From positions 186,001-250,000 of the forward strand of contig NZ_FRCN01000008.1 of the NCBI RefSeq assembly GCF_900142925.1: a stretch of DNA of 64,000 nucleotides. Direction: 5' to 3'. This document shows, piece after piece, positions 45,090-53,074 of this stretch. The DNA is from Chitinophaga sp. CF418 (lineage in GTDB: Bacteria > Bacteroidota > Bacteroidia > Chitinophagales > Chitinophagaceae). Position numbers and translations under genes: made by a program. Numbering within the stretch: position 1 is the stretch's first letter; every line of letters starts with the position of its first letter. The notes beneath the pieces were generated by a model, which searched no databases, was not told the origin of the DNA, and saw nothing but the letters and a program-made list of their open reading frames with translations.

Positions 45090-45518
45090 TTATGCTTTCT
45101 CTACAAATTCTTTCAGCAAAGTACCTATCAGTTCTGTCCAACCCATTGCAAAATTTTCTTTCGCGAAGCTTGGGATGGCAGGGAAAGTTTCAAGTCCCGC
45201 ATGCGTCAGCTTTACACGTGTTTTATCGCCTTCCGGAAACAGTTCGAACGTTACAAATGAATTCCCCTCGTAGCCATCATAGCGCCAGCTATAAGTAAGT
45301 TTATGGTCTGGGTCCACTTCGGTAACCTTACAAAGGTGCAGGAACTGTTGTCCCTCCGGATCGCCACCTGTAAACTGAAATTCGGCTCCCACCTCTGCCT
45401 TAAATGCAGGGATATCGAAATACCATTGTTTCATCTGGTCCTTATTGGTAATGGCGTCCCAGACCTTTTTCACCGGCGCATTATAAGTTCTTTCGATTAC
45501 AAATGGTTCGCTTTTCAT
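45090..45518 (-). CDS. SRPBCC (AHSA1/START-like) domain protein
   Basis: 142 residues, a single helix-grip fold. VIERTYNAPVKKVWDAITNK is the typical N-terminus, KLTYSWRYDGYEGNSFVTFE the central sheet, and FAMGWTELIGTLLKEFVEKA the closing long helix. Members bind hydrophobic ligands; many are co-regulated with ArsR repressors, but no regulator gene is adjacent here. A palindrome overlapping its promoter (45561-45574) suggests repression by a protein encoded elsewhere. Confidence 0.9.
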   Translation of the reverse strand: MKSEPFVIERTYNAPVKKVWDAITNKDQMKQWYFDIPAFKAEVGAEFQFTGGDPEGQQFLHLCKVTEVDPDHKLTYSWRYDGYEGNSFVTFELFPEGDKTRVKLTHAGLETFPAIPSFAKENFAMGWTELIGTLLKEFVEKA

Positions 45519-45560
45519 AATCCAAATGATTTTGAATGTTAAAGGGAATAGGCTATTATA

Positions 45561-45582
45561 TAACCGATCGGTTACAAATATA
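45561..45582 (-). promoter_or_regulatory. -7 element with adjoining perfect palindrome (operator)
   Basis: Minus-strand TATATTTG (45582-45575) matches TAnnTTTG. It is immediately followed by the perfect 14-bp palindrome TAACCGATCGGTTA (45561-45574), so a bound repressor would cover the start site. It lies 43 bp before the SRPBCC ATG. Confidence 0.65.
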
Positions 45583-45675
45583 AAGGAAACCTTTTGGTTA
45601 CAGAAATTATTTTATGCTTTCGGGTGTTTACGCAATATTGGTACCAGGCATGCCTGCCGGGAACAGGGTACGGGT

Positions 45676-46116
45676 CTATAGCTCTTTGATCATCTTAAAA
45701 TGCGGGATACCTACCTCTGTGAACTGGTCGCCCACGGTAGTGTAACCATTTTTCAGGTAGAAATTGACCGCTTCCAGGCGGGCATTCAGCTCGATACGGG
45801 AAAATCCCCTCTCCCGGGCCACCTCCTCACTAAACTGCACCATTTGGGTACCGGCATTGATCCCCCTGGCGGTTTCGGCAACGGCCACCTGCCGCATCTT
45901 GATATATCCCTGGCCGGGTGTCAGGATAAGGGTCCCGATCAGTTCCTGGTCACGAAACAGACCAATATGAATATCGTTCACTTCCCTGCTCAGGTCTTCA
46001 TTCAGCAGGTCCATGCCGAGGGGCTTGCGAAGTATCTCATTTCTCAGTTGGATTTCCTGGTCATAGTCGGGTCCGGGACAGGCGATTATTCGTGCGACGA
46101 GCTTTTCTGTGTACAT
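45676..46116 (-). CDS. GNAT family N-acetyltransferase
   Basis: 146 residues, an acetyl-CoA-dependent acyltransferase fold. The acetyl-CoA loop region is MRQVAVAETARGINAGTQMV (motif A, with Arg-Gly-x-x-x-Gly), and ARLEAVNFYLKNGYTTVGD is motif B with the usual N-A-x-x-F-Y arrangement. IGLFRDQELIGTLIL is the beta-4 strand. It resembles the ElaA/YjcF-like group; the acceptor is unknown. It stands alone with no linked genes. Confidence 0.9.
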   Translation of the reverse strand: MYTEKLVARIIACPGPDYDQEIQLRNEILRKPLGMDLLNEDLSREVNDIHIGLFRDQELIGTLILTPGQGYIKMRQVAVAETARGINAGTQMVQFSEEVARERGFSRIELNARLEAVNFYLKNGYTTVGDQFTEVGIPHFKMIKEL

Positions 46117-46246
46117 ATTTTGTATTTATATCAGATCTCCGCAAAATTAAATCTATCAGCGGAAGAAACAGGAATTTGTCATCAATATGCGCAGTAGCGC
46201 ATATATAACAAAGCAGGACTATCATCCAAATTAATATTATTTCATA

Positions 46247-47608
46247 TTACAAGTAAACTGACAAACATCTTTTATTCAGTATTTCACATACTGCCATCCG
46301 GAGCTCATGTTCCGAACCAGCCGTAACATTGACCAGAGAATAGGGATGCGCTCCGAGGAGCACATCCCATCGCCATTGTAACTGGCTGCTTGTTGATACT
46401 AACCCATTGTCATACCACCATGCTGTATACAGCTTATCTTTTTCCTGTTGCAGCAGTGCGGTATATATGGTATGTCCCCCTACGAGTTTCTCCTCCACTT
46501 TGTAAAACTCATATCCGCTGCCTTTCCAGCAGATCATGGGATTATGATCTGTATAGTAGCTGGCCGGAATATGTTTGATATATACCAGCAATGTATCGTT
46601 CTTTAAGCTGATAATATTGCCTGGTAGTGATTGTACTACATACCCCGGCATGGCTGGTACATGTGATAAGACCTGATGCCCTACTTCTCTTGGCTTATTG
46701 ACGATGAATACTATCAGCAGGACCGCGGGCAACAACATATTGAGCAGGAATAGCTTTACAGCCGAACGAAGCACATAACGCTTTCTGTGTACCTGTAACG
46801 GTTTACCATACTTACGCACCATCCACTGTGTCAGGAGCAACAGCGGTACAATCACATAAAGTATCAGGCACATGATACCGGTTACATCATGCATTACCGT
46901 ACCAGGCATAATATTGAGCCATACAAGGAATATGATACGTAAAAGATTGGACGCTACGTTCAGCAGTATCACCCCGGCCAACAGTGACAATACCCACCAT
47001 ATGTCCAGTACTTTTTTATATTGTTGTTGATAAAAACCCATGAGGATCATTCCACACAAGGATGCTGTCACCATCATCTGTAAGCCCATACAGGCAGGAT
47101 CTACAGAGAATTCATTACCATTACAGGTGATCATATTTCCCTGTACGCTTACCTCCTGCCCTGTTATACGGATGGCGCTTCCGGCCCAACCAGTCAACGC
47201 CAGGCGTATAGGGAAACTGAATATATTCACGGCATATTCAAACAAGGGAGTCATCATCACCAATACTAATACCGGCAGAAAATTCATACGCCCGTAAAAG
47301 GTTTCAATCATGAACAGGCAGCCACACAAACAGGAGATACACAAGAATGTTTTGGCCGGCACCAGCAGATATAACAGCAGGAACACCAGTGCTATAAAAA
47401 AGTAACGCGTACTTCCCCGCTCGCTGGTATTGAATGATGCGGTGAAAAACAATGCTGCTATGCCCAGGATGGCTCCTGTAGCATCCCATACCAGGTAACC
47501 ATGCAGGCCTACGAATAAAACAATTCCATAACAAGCAATCGCTATCAGCGGCCAACATCTGCCAGCACGTAATACACCTGCTATCAGTGAAAAGATCCCC
47601 TTGTTCAT
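46247..47608 (-). CDS. xrtN: Exosortase N
   Basis: 453 residues with about ten transmembrane helices followed by a C-terminal periplasmic segment (~315-453). The transpeptidase-like triad is recognisable: C173 in SVDPACMGLQMM, Arg in ASNLLRIIFLVW and His in MHDVTGIMC. It is predicted to cleave the C-terminal sorting signal of the protein encoded immediately upstream, whose stop it overlaps by 4 bp. The pairing with a VIT-domain PEP-CTERM-like protein is what defines the XrtN system in Bacteroidota. Confidence 0.85.
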   Translation of the reverse strand: MNKGIFSLIAGVLRAGRCWPLIAIACYGIVLFVGLHGYLVWDATGAILGIAALFFTASFNTSERGSTRYFFIALVFLLLYLLVPAKTFLCISCLCGCLFMIETFYGRMNFLPVLVLVMMTPLFEYAVNIFSFPIRLALTGWAGSAIRITGQEVSVQGNMITCNGNEFSVDPACMGLQMMVTASLCGMILMGFYQQQYKKVLDIWWVLSLLAGVILLNVASNLLRIIFLVWLNIMPGTVMHDVTGIMCLILYVIVPLLLLTQWMVRKYGKPLQVHRKRYVLRSAVKLFLLNMLLPAVLLIVFIVNKPREVGHQVLSHVPAMPGYVVQSLPGNIISLKNDTLLVYIKHIPASYYTDHNPMICWKGSGYEFYKVEEKLVGGHTIYTALLQQEKDKLYTAWWYDNGLVSTSSQLQWRWDVLLGAHPYSLVNVTAGSEHELRMAVCEILNKRCLSVYL

Positions 47609-50139
47609 ATTTTAGCGGTACGTTTGAATAACACAGGCCTGAATTTCAAATACACGATCAATAACAGTCCGATCACAATCAAAGCCCATTCATGTGGTTC
47701 GGGTACGGCGCCCTTACCTGCCAGGGAGGCATTTCCAAGGCTATTGTTACTATCCCTGATATTAAAACGTTCGTAGTCTTCATTCTTTTCCAGTACCACC
47801 AGACTGGATAATGGCGTTACGATATAAGATTCCGACGCTTCTGCTACCAGTGTATCACTCTCATCCCCACCAGTCAACAGGCGTGGCCCCATCGCATGCA
47901 TGATATGATTATAGGCGAACAGGCGCTGCAGATGATCAGGGGCTGTAGAAACTTCCGTACCGGGGGTTTCATTGATTGTCATACCTGCAGATTCGACCAC
48001 GATGCGCTGGTCTGTTTCCATACTGGCCGGGAAACGGTGGTCATCCAGCAATCCTTTCAGGGCTGTGATATCTCCCTGATCATAGCGAAAAGTCCGGCAT
48101 TCCTTTAGTGTACGCAGATAAGGTGAGAGCTCCCCTCCCAGGTTGTACAACATAATATGCTGGCCACCCGCAAGCCATTCTTTTAATGCATCCATGAAGC
48201 GGGCATTTTCCAGATCGTCAACTGAGGGAGAATTGACAACTCCTTTGGTAATGACAATTGCGTTAGCTGGTTGAGCTACCTCAAAAAACGGGAACAGGCT
48301 GAATCTGCTTTCAGCAGCCTGTTCAAACAAGTCGGATCTGTTCTGATCTGTTACCTGCTCCATCATCTCGTCAACATATACCCAGACGCGTTTGTATTTC
48401 AGTAATGAGAGCACACTGTTATATTCCTGTTTACTCCAGGCGCTATTGATATCCAGGTAAACATCTGAGACATCGGCGGCAGCCATCTCTTTTCTATATG
48501 GGGCTACTGAAAACACTTTACCATTGGCGCTGAAAAGTTGATGCGCCAGTCCTTCGTCTTTAAAAGAGACCTGCCAGTCAGCCCTGTAAGGACCAGAAGC
48601 CGTCAGGCGACCGTCCTTCCCTTTACTGAAGATCCCTGATCGCTGAAGATCAGCAGGCGGCGTTTCAAATGAGATATCTACATCTTCACCGGTGCTACCT
48701 GTAGAGGGACCATCAAAATAAATATTGCGGTATATCAGCGCGCCATGTTCCAGGGATAGTGGCGCTGTAATGCCCAGTTTGAACTGACGTTCTTCGTTAT
48801 TCATCACGGGAAATACTCTTACGGTCACTGTATTCCCTTCCTGCCAGTGTACAACTGAAGGATCACGGTTTTCCACTCCTACAATGGTTTTATATGCACT
48901 GTCTGCTTTTGCTTTCGTAGTGAGGATACCCTTTTCTTCCCTGCCATTAATCCAGAGAGACAATGATGACACAACAGCGCCTTCAGGGAGATGAAAGATG
49001 TAAATAGCCTCCTGACGATTTGTCCATTTTGTGATAAGGCTGTTCTTTACACTCACTGTTTTTTCAGTATACGCCATTCTTAAACGCGGCCAGATACGGG
49101 CTGAAGTCTGCACATGCGTTGTCTGCAGGTCATCTCCGGACCATAGGCGCTCCTCTGCTTCGTAGCGGGAATCGTACAAGTATTTCAGGATATGGATACG
49201 TTCCTCACCAGTCATCCCGCTGGTACCACCCAGTGTTGATGCGATCATGACAAGCGGATCATGCTTCCGTGCCTCGTTCCAGTTAAGTGAAGAACCGAAA
49301 TTGAAAAAGCTCCTATCCCATCCGTCCACTGTAGTGTACACCATTTCTGCCTTGAGGACTTTCTCCGTAACGGGATTGGGCGTGATATGCGCGGCAACGT
49401 GCAACCAGGCGGGCAAATAAGTGCCCCGGACCTGATTGTTCCAACGACTATATTCCTTGTTCATCTGCACTACATTCATCCTCCAGAGTATTGTATATAC
49501 CAGTACGATCAGTACCGTTATACCAATACCTGACCAGAAGGCCAGTTTATATGGACGTCTTTTGGCATAGCTGCGACGGAATAAGCGGATCGTATATAAA
49601 AAGAACAGGAGGGGAACCAGCACATGCAGGGATATCCCAAAGAAAAAGAAAAGCAGCAGTCCAAACCCCGTAAAGGGTAAAATGTAAATAGTCATGTACA
49701 GAAAACAACAGAGAGACAATCCTAACAGGAAGAACATGACCATACGCACAGGCACGGGCACAACACGGATGAAGGCAAAAGCAATATAGTTAACAGAACA
49801 AAGGATGATCGTTACAGCGAACCAGGGCGCCGAGACCTCAAAGACAGGGATATTGCGGTTTAAGGCATATGCACCGACCAGGAACATCAACAGGAAAAGA
49901 AAAAAAGGATGTAGCCCTTCCCTGCCTCGCCTTAGACGGCCGCTGAACCACAGCGTCAGAAAGTAGCCTGCTGTAATGGCATGGTTCAGAAAGAACCAGG
50001 TTAACCTATCTTCAACTGACAGCAGTTCAGGAATGAGGAATATGATCAGTGTAACAGCGAGGAGAATTAATCCTGTGCGATAGATCATATCATTAAGACG
50101 CTTTCTTATAATTTTCAAAGGTATAGCTTGTTTATTCAT
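47605..50139 (-). CDS. XrtN-system VIT-domain protein with PEP-CTERM-type sorting signal
   Basis: About 844 residues from the ATG at 50139; a GTG at 50151 falls inside a palindrome and is less likely. The N-terminus has several membrane helices (~20-215). A VIT-like domain follows (~300-440, with NSLITKWTNRQEAIYIFHLP and GVENRDPSVVHW), then a beta-rich and Rossmann-like region. The C-terminus is a classical tripartite signal: VPEPHEWAL, hydrophobic VIGLLLIVYL, then basic KFRPVLFKRTAKI. The adjacent exosortase N should recognise it. VIT domains in inter-alpha-trypsin inhibitors act in extracellular matrix; the role here is unknown. Confidence 0.85.
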   Translation of the reverse strand: MNKQAIPLKIIRKRLNDMIYRTGLILLAVTLIIFLIPELLSVEDRLTWFFLNHAITAGYFLTLWFSGRLRRGREGLHPFFLFLLMFLVGAYALNRNIPVFEVSAPWFAVTIILCSVNYIAFAFIRVVPVPVRMVMFFLLGLSLCCFLYMTIYILPFTGFGLLLFFFFGISLHVLVPLLFFLYTIRLFRRSYAKRRPYKLAFWSGIGITVLIVLVYTILWRMNVVQMNKEYSRWNNQVRGTYLPAWLHVAAHITPNPVTEKVLKAEMVYTTVDGWDRSFFNFGSSLNWNEARKHDPLVMIASTLGGTSGMTGEERIHILKYLYDSRYEAEERLWSGDDLQTTHVQTSARIWPRLRMAYTEKTVSVKNSLITKWTNRQEAIYIFHLPEGAVVSSLSLWINGREEKGILTTKAKADSAYKTIVGVENRDPSVVHWQEGNTVTVRVFPVMNNEERQFKLGITAPLSLEHGALIYRNIYFDGPSTGSTGEDVDISFETPPADLQRSGIFSKGKDGRLTASGPYRADWQVSFKDEGLAHQLFSANGKVFSVAPYRKEMAAADVSDVYLDINSAWSKQEYNSVLSLLKYKRVWVYVDEMMEQVTDQNRSDLFEQAAESRFSLFPFFEVAQPANAIVITKGVVNSPSVDDLENARFMDALKEWLAGGQHIMLYNLGGELSPYLRTLKECRTFRYDQGDITALKGLLDDHRFPASMETDQRIVVESAGMTINETPGTEVSTAPDHLQRLFAYNHIMHAMGPRLLTGGDESDTLVAEASESYIVTPLSSLVVLEKNEDYERFNIRDSNNSLGNASLAGKGAVPEPHEWALIVIGLLLIVYLKFRPVLFKRTAKI

Positions 50140-50149
50140 AAAATAAAGC

Positions 50150-50165
50150 ACTTTGTACTACAAAG
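50150..50165. promoter_or_regulatory. Dyad operator candidate, copy 1
   Basis: ACTTTG-TACTA-CAAAG, the larger part a perfect palindrome CTTTGTA-C-TACAAAG, 11 bp before the XrtN-system VIT gene start. Confidence 0.55.
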
Positions 50166-50214
50166 AATATAAGGATAAAAAAACAGGCTGTAGCCCGTTT
50201 AGCGATTTAACATA

Positions 50215-50233
50215 TACTTTGAAACACAAAGTA
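50215..50233. promoter_or_regulatory. Dyad operator candidate, copy 2
   Basis: TACTTTG-AAACA-CAAAGTA, the same ACTTTG-N5-CAAAG arrangement as the site at 50150, 66 bp away. Both lie in the 217-bp divergent space between the VIT gene and the DUF427 gene. Confidence 0.55.
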
Positions 50234-50356
50234 AGTAAAAGAAAATGATTCGCACAAATTCCATTTCAAAAAAAAGTACTATCTTCTGACATCGCGACAT
50301 ACCTACCCGGGTATAATATTTGGTCTTGCACCTATAACACTTTAAACGACAACACG

Positions 50357-50638
50357 ATGAAAGCAATTTGGCAGAATGAGGTCATTGCGGAAAGCGATAA
50401 TACTGTGGTAGTCGAGAACAATCATTACTTTCCTCCATCATCAGTGAAAACGACCCTGCTGAGTCCCTCTAAGACACATACTTTCTGCCCCTGGAAAGGA
50501 GAAGCTTCTTACTATGATGTCAACATTCACGGCAAGATAAACAGAGATGCCGCCTGGTATTATCCTGATCCAAAACAGGCGGCAGAGAATATCAAAGGCT
50601 ATATTGCCTTCTGGAAAGGAGTAGAAGTAGTAAAATAG
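50357..50638 (+). CDS. DUF427 domain-containing protein
   Basis: 93 residues, full length for a single DUF427 domain. Conserved segments are MKAIWQNEVIAESDNTVVVE, YFPPSSV, THTFCPWKGEASYYDV and WYYPDPKQAAENIKGYIAFW. The family folds as a small beta-tent and has no established biochemical role. It is the first gene of a + strand run that continues through a flavoprotein, an ABC transporter and egtBD, so a link to thiol or betaine metabolism is possible but unproven. Confidence 0.92.
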   Translation: MKAIWQNEVIAESDNTVVVENNHYFPPSSVKTTLLSPSKTHTFCPWKGEASYYDVNIHGKINRDAAWYYPDPKQAAENIKGYIAFWKGVEVVK

Positions 50639-50659
50639 AAAACCTGTAAACGCTCAGCT

Positions 50660-52039
50660 ATGAGAAAATTTGATGCAATTGTCATTGGCTCCGGCCAGGG
50701 TGGTGTTCCGTTGGCAAAAAAGCTGGCCAAAGCCGGCTGGCAAACTGCCATCGTAGAGAAAAGATGGATTGGAGGAACCTGTATCAATGATGGCTGTACT
50801 CCCACCAAATCAATGATCGCCTGTGGGGCTGCAGCCCATATCATTGCCAACAGCCAGGAATGGGGCATTACCGTCAGCGACTACAAAGTAGATCTGGAGA
50901 AGATCGTTGCCAGGAAAAATCAGGTAGTGCAATCCTTCCGGGAGGGCGCTACTAAAGGCATGGAAAAGACGCAGGGACTGTCAATTATTTACGGTGAAGC
51001 AGTGTTCAGCGGTAATAAGACATTGTCAGTGAAAATCAAAGACGGACAGGAAGAGATCGCTGCTGATCATATATTCATCAATACAGGTACCTTACCCAGC
51101 ATCCCTCCTATTCCCGGTCTTGATACCGTCAACTATCTTACCAATACGACCATCATGGAATTAACCAAGCTGCCTACACATCTTATAGTGCTGGGCAGTG
51201 GTTATGTAGGGCTGGAATTTGGCCAGTTGTTCCGCAGACTGGGCTGTCAGGTAACTATCATTGACAAAAACAAACAATTGCTGCAACATGAAGATGAGGA
51301 TGTTGCCGTAGCTGTAAAGAAGGTCATGGAAACTTCAGGGGTTACTATGTATAGCAGCGCCAATATTCAGAAGTTAGAACAGACCGGCGACGTGATAAGA
51401 TTACAACTTACGGCCAATGGGGAAACGCATGCCCTTACCGGCTCTCACCTGCTGGTGGCAACAGGTCGTACTCCCCAGTCAAAGTCACTACAGCCGGAAA
51501 AAACAGGACTTGTCCTCGATGAAAAAGGATACATAGCTGTAAATGATAAACTTGAAACGAATGTTCCGGGGATCTATGCGCTGGGGGATGTAAAAGGAGG
51601 TCCTGCGTTCACACATATTTCCTACAATGATCATCTGGTGCTTTACAAGAACCTTATCCATATGGAAAACATTTCCATCAAGGACAGGCCTATTCCCTAT
51701 TGTATGTTCACCGACCCTCAGCTGGGACGTGTAGGGCTTACAGAAAAAGAGGCAAAAGAGGCTGGTTACAAGATAAAGGTGGCCTGTCTTGATATGACCA
51801 GAGTAGCGAGAGCAATTGAAACAGGCAATACACAGGGATTTATGAAAGCTGTTATAGATTCAAATACGGATAAATTACTGGGAGTTGCTATCTTGGGGCC
51901 GGAAGGCGGAGAAGTGATGTCGGCGTTACAGATGGCCATGCTGGGAGGGCTGACTGTCACACAGTTAAAAGAAATGATCTTTGCGCATCCATTATATGCA
52001 GAATCAATCAACAATTTATTTATGACACTGGATAAATAG
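50660..52039 (+). CDS. FAD-dependent pyridine nucleotide-disulfide oxidoreductase (mercuric reductase-like)
   Basis: 459 residues. FAD-binding IVIGSGQGGVPLAKKLAKAG is followed by the redox disulfide GGTCINDGCTPTKSM, an NAD(P)H-binding motif IVLGSGYVGLEFGQLF, the second FAD motif GIYALGDVKGGPAFTH, and the dimerisation domain with catalytic-region HPLYAESINNL. It lacks the N-terminal HMA domain and the C-terminal Cys pair of true MerA, so mercury reduction is unlikely. It belongs to the broad disulfide reductase group. Within an ergothioneine operon, reduction of a thiol disulfide is a reasonable guess. It starts 21 bp after the DUF427 gene. Confidence 0.88.
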   Translation: MRKFDAIVIGSGQGGVPLAKKLAKAGWQTAIVEKRWIGGTCINDGCTPTKSMIACGAAAHIIANSQEWGITVSDYKVDLEKIVARKNQVVQSFREGATKGMEKTQGLSIIYGEAVFSGNKTLSVKIKDGQEEIAADHIFINTGTLPSIPPIPGLDTVNYLTNTTIMELTKLPTHLIVLGSGYVGLEFGQLFRRLGCQVTIIDKNKQLLQHEDEDVAVAVKKVMETSGVTMYSSANIQKLEQTGDVIRLQLTANGETHALTGSHLLVATGRTPQSKSLQPEKTGLVLDEKGYIAVNDKLETNVPGIYALGDVKGGPAFTHISYNDHLVLYKNLIHMENISIKDRPIPYCMFTDPQLGRVGLTEKEAKEAGYKIKVACLDMTRVARAIETGNTQGFMKAVIDSNTDKLLGVAILGPEGGEVMSALQMAMLGGLTVTQLKEMIFAHPLYAESINNLFMTLDK

Positions 52040-52087
52040 CCAGTTCCGCAACAAATTGCGGATTAAAATCCTCAATGAATCCCAACC

Positions 52088-53074
52088 ATGATAAAACTTG
52101 AACATGTCAACAAATCCTTCCATAACGGCAAACCGGCTGTCAGGGATGTCTCCTTCGAAGTGAACACGGGGGAAACACTGGTATTGCTTGGCACGAGCGG
52201 TAGTGGAAAGACTACGACACTGCGCATGATCAACCGGCTGATTGCGCCTGATAGTGGACAGATCCTTGTGAATGGAGAACCGGTAAATACACAGCAAATT
52301 GAATCACTACGACGGAATATCGGGTATGTGCTGCAGGAGAATGGCCTGTTTCCTCACTATACAGTAGCTGAAAACATCGGTATCGTCCCCACTTTACTCA
52401 AATGGGATAAAAAACGTATAGAAGAGCGGACACATTCTCTCATGGAAAAGCTGCGTTTATCTGTCGCAGATCATTATCATGCGTATCCGCAGCAACTGAG
52501 TGGCGGACAACAGCAAAGAGTCGGGCTGGCCAGGGCGCTGGCAGCTGATCCGCTGGTATTGCTAATGGACGAACCGTTCGGGGCGCTCGACCCCGTAACA
52601 AGGGTCAGTGTCAGAAAGGAATTCAGATCACTGGATGAGATCCATAACAAAACAGTGATCATGGTAACACATGATGTGCCGGAAGCATTTGAACTGGGCA
52701 ACCGCATCTGCCTGATGGACCAGGGAGTTATACAGCAAACCGGTACACCAACAGAACTCCTTTTCAATCCGGTAAATGATTTTGTCAGCAACTTTTTTCA
52801 TGAGCAACGCTTTTGGCTGGAGTTGAATGCACTCCGGCTAACAGATATTAAGCCCTGGCTCGGCAATACTATACCCGGAGAAAATCATGCGCCTGTCCTG
52901 AAGGGGGGAAACTCCTGCTGGGAAGCGCTTGAGCAGATGACTACGCTATCTGCTCCTGTCAACATCGCATTTGAAGACAAGCTCGTTCGCATTGACACCA
53001 GCGAATTGATGCACGCCTTTAGACAATACAAGCAAACTGTCAACGGACATGGAAGATCAACCAGGCTTTCCTGA
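52088..53074 (+). CDS. ABC transporter ATP-binding protein (OpuCA/EgtV-like)
   Basis: 328 residues. Walker A LLGTSGSGKTTTLRMINRLI, Q-loop YVLQENGLFPHYTVAENIG, signature LSGGQQQRVGLARAL, Walker B LLMDEPFGALDPVTR and the H-loop MVTHD. The MINRLIxPxxG pattern is that of the quaternary-amine importer ATPases (OpuCA, ProV, EgtV). A ~90-residue C-terminal extension is present but is not a clear CBS pair. The end overlaps the permease gene by 26 bp. It drives uptake by the fused permease/binding protein that follows. Confidence 0.92.
   Translation: MIKLEHVNKSFHNGKPAVRDVSFEVNTGETLVLLGTSGSGKTTTLRMINRLIAPDSGQILVNGEPVNTQQIESLRRNIGYVLQENGLFPHYTVAENIGIVPTLLKWDKKRIEERTHSLMEKLRLSVADHYHAYPQQLSGGQQQRVGLARALAADPLVLLMDEPFGALDPVTRVSVRKEFRSLDEIHNKTVIMVTHDVPEAFELGNRICLMDQGVIQQTGTPTELLFNPVNDFVSNFFHEQRFWLELNALRLTDIKPWLGNTIPGENHAPVLKGGNSCWEALEQMTTLSAPVNIAFEDKLVRIDTSELMHAFRQYKQTVNGHGRSTRLS

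Noticed and set aside
50660..52039. Calling the flavoprotein a mercuric reductase (merA)
   Set aside because: No N-terminal HMA domain, no C-terminal Cys pair and no mer genes nearby.
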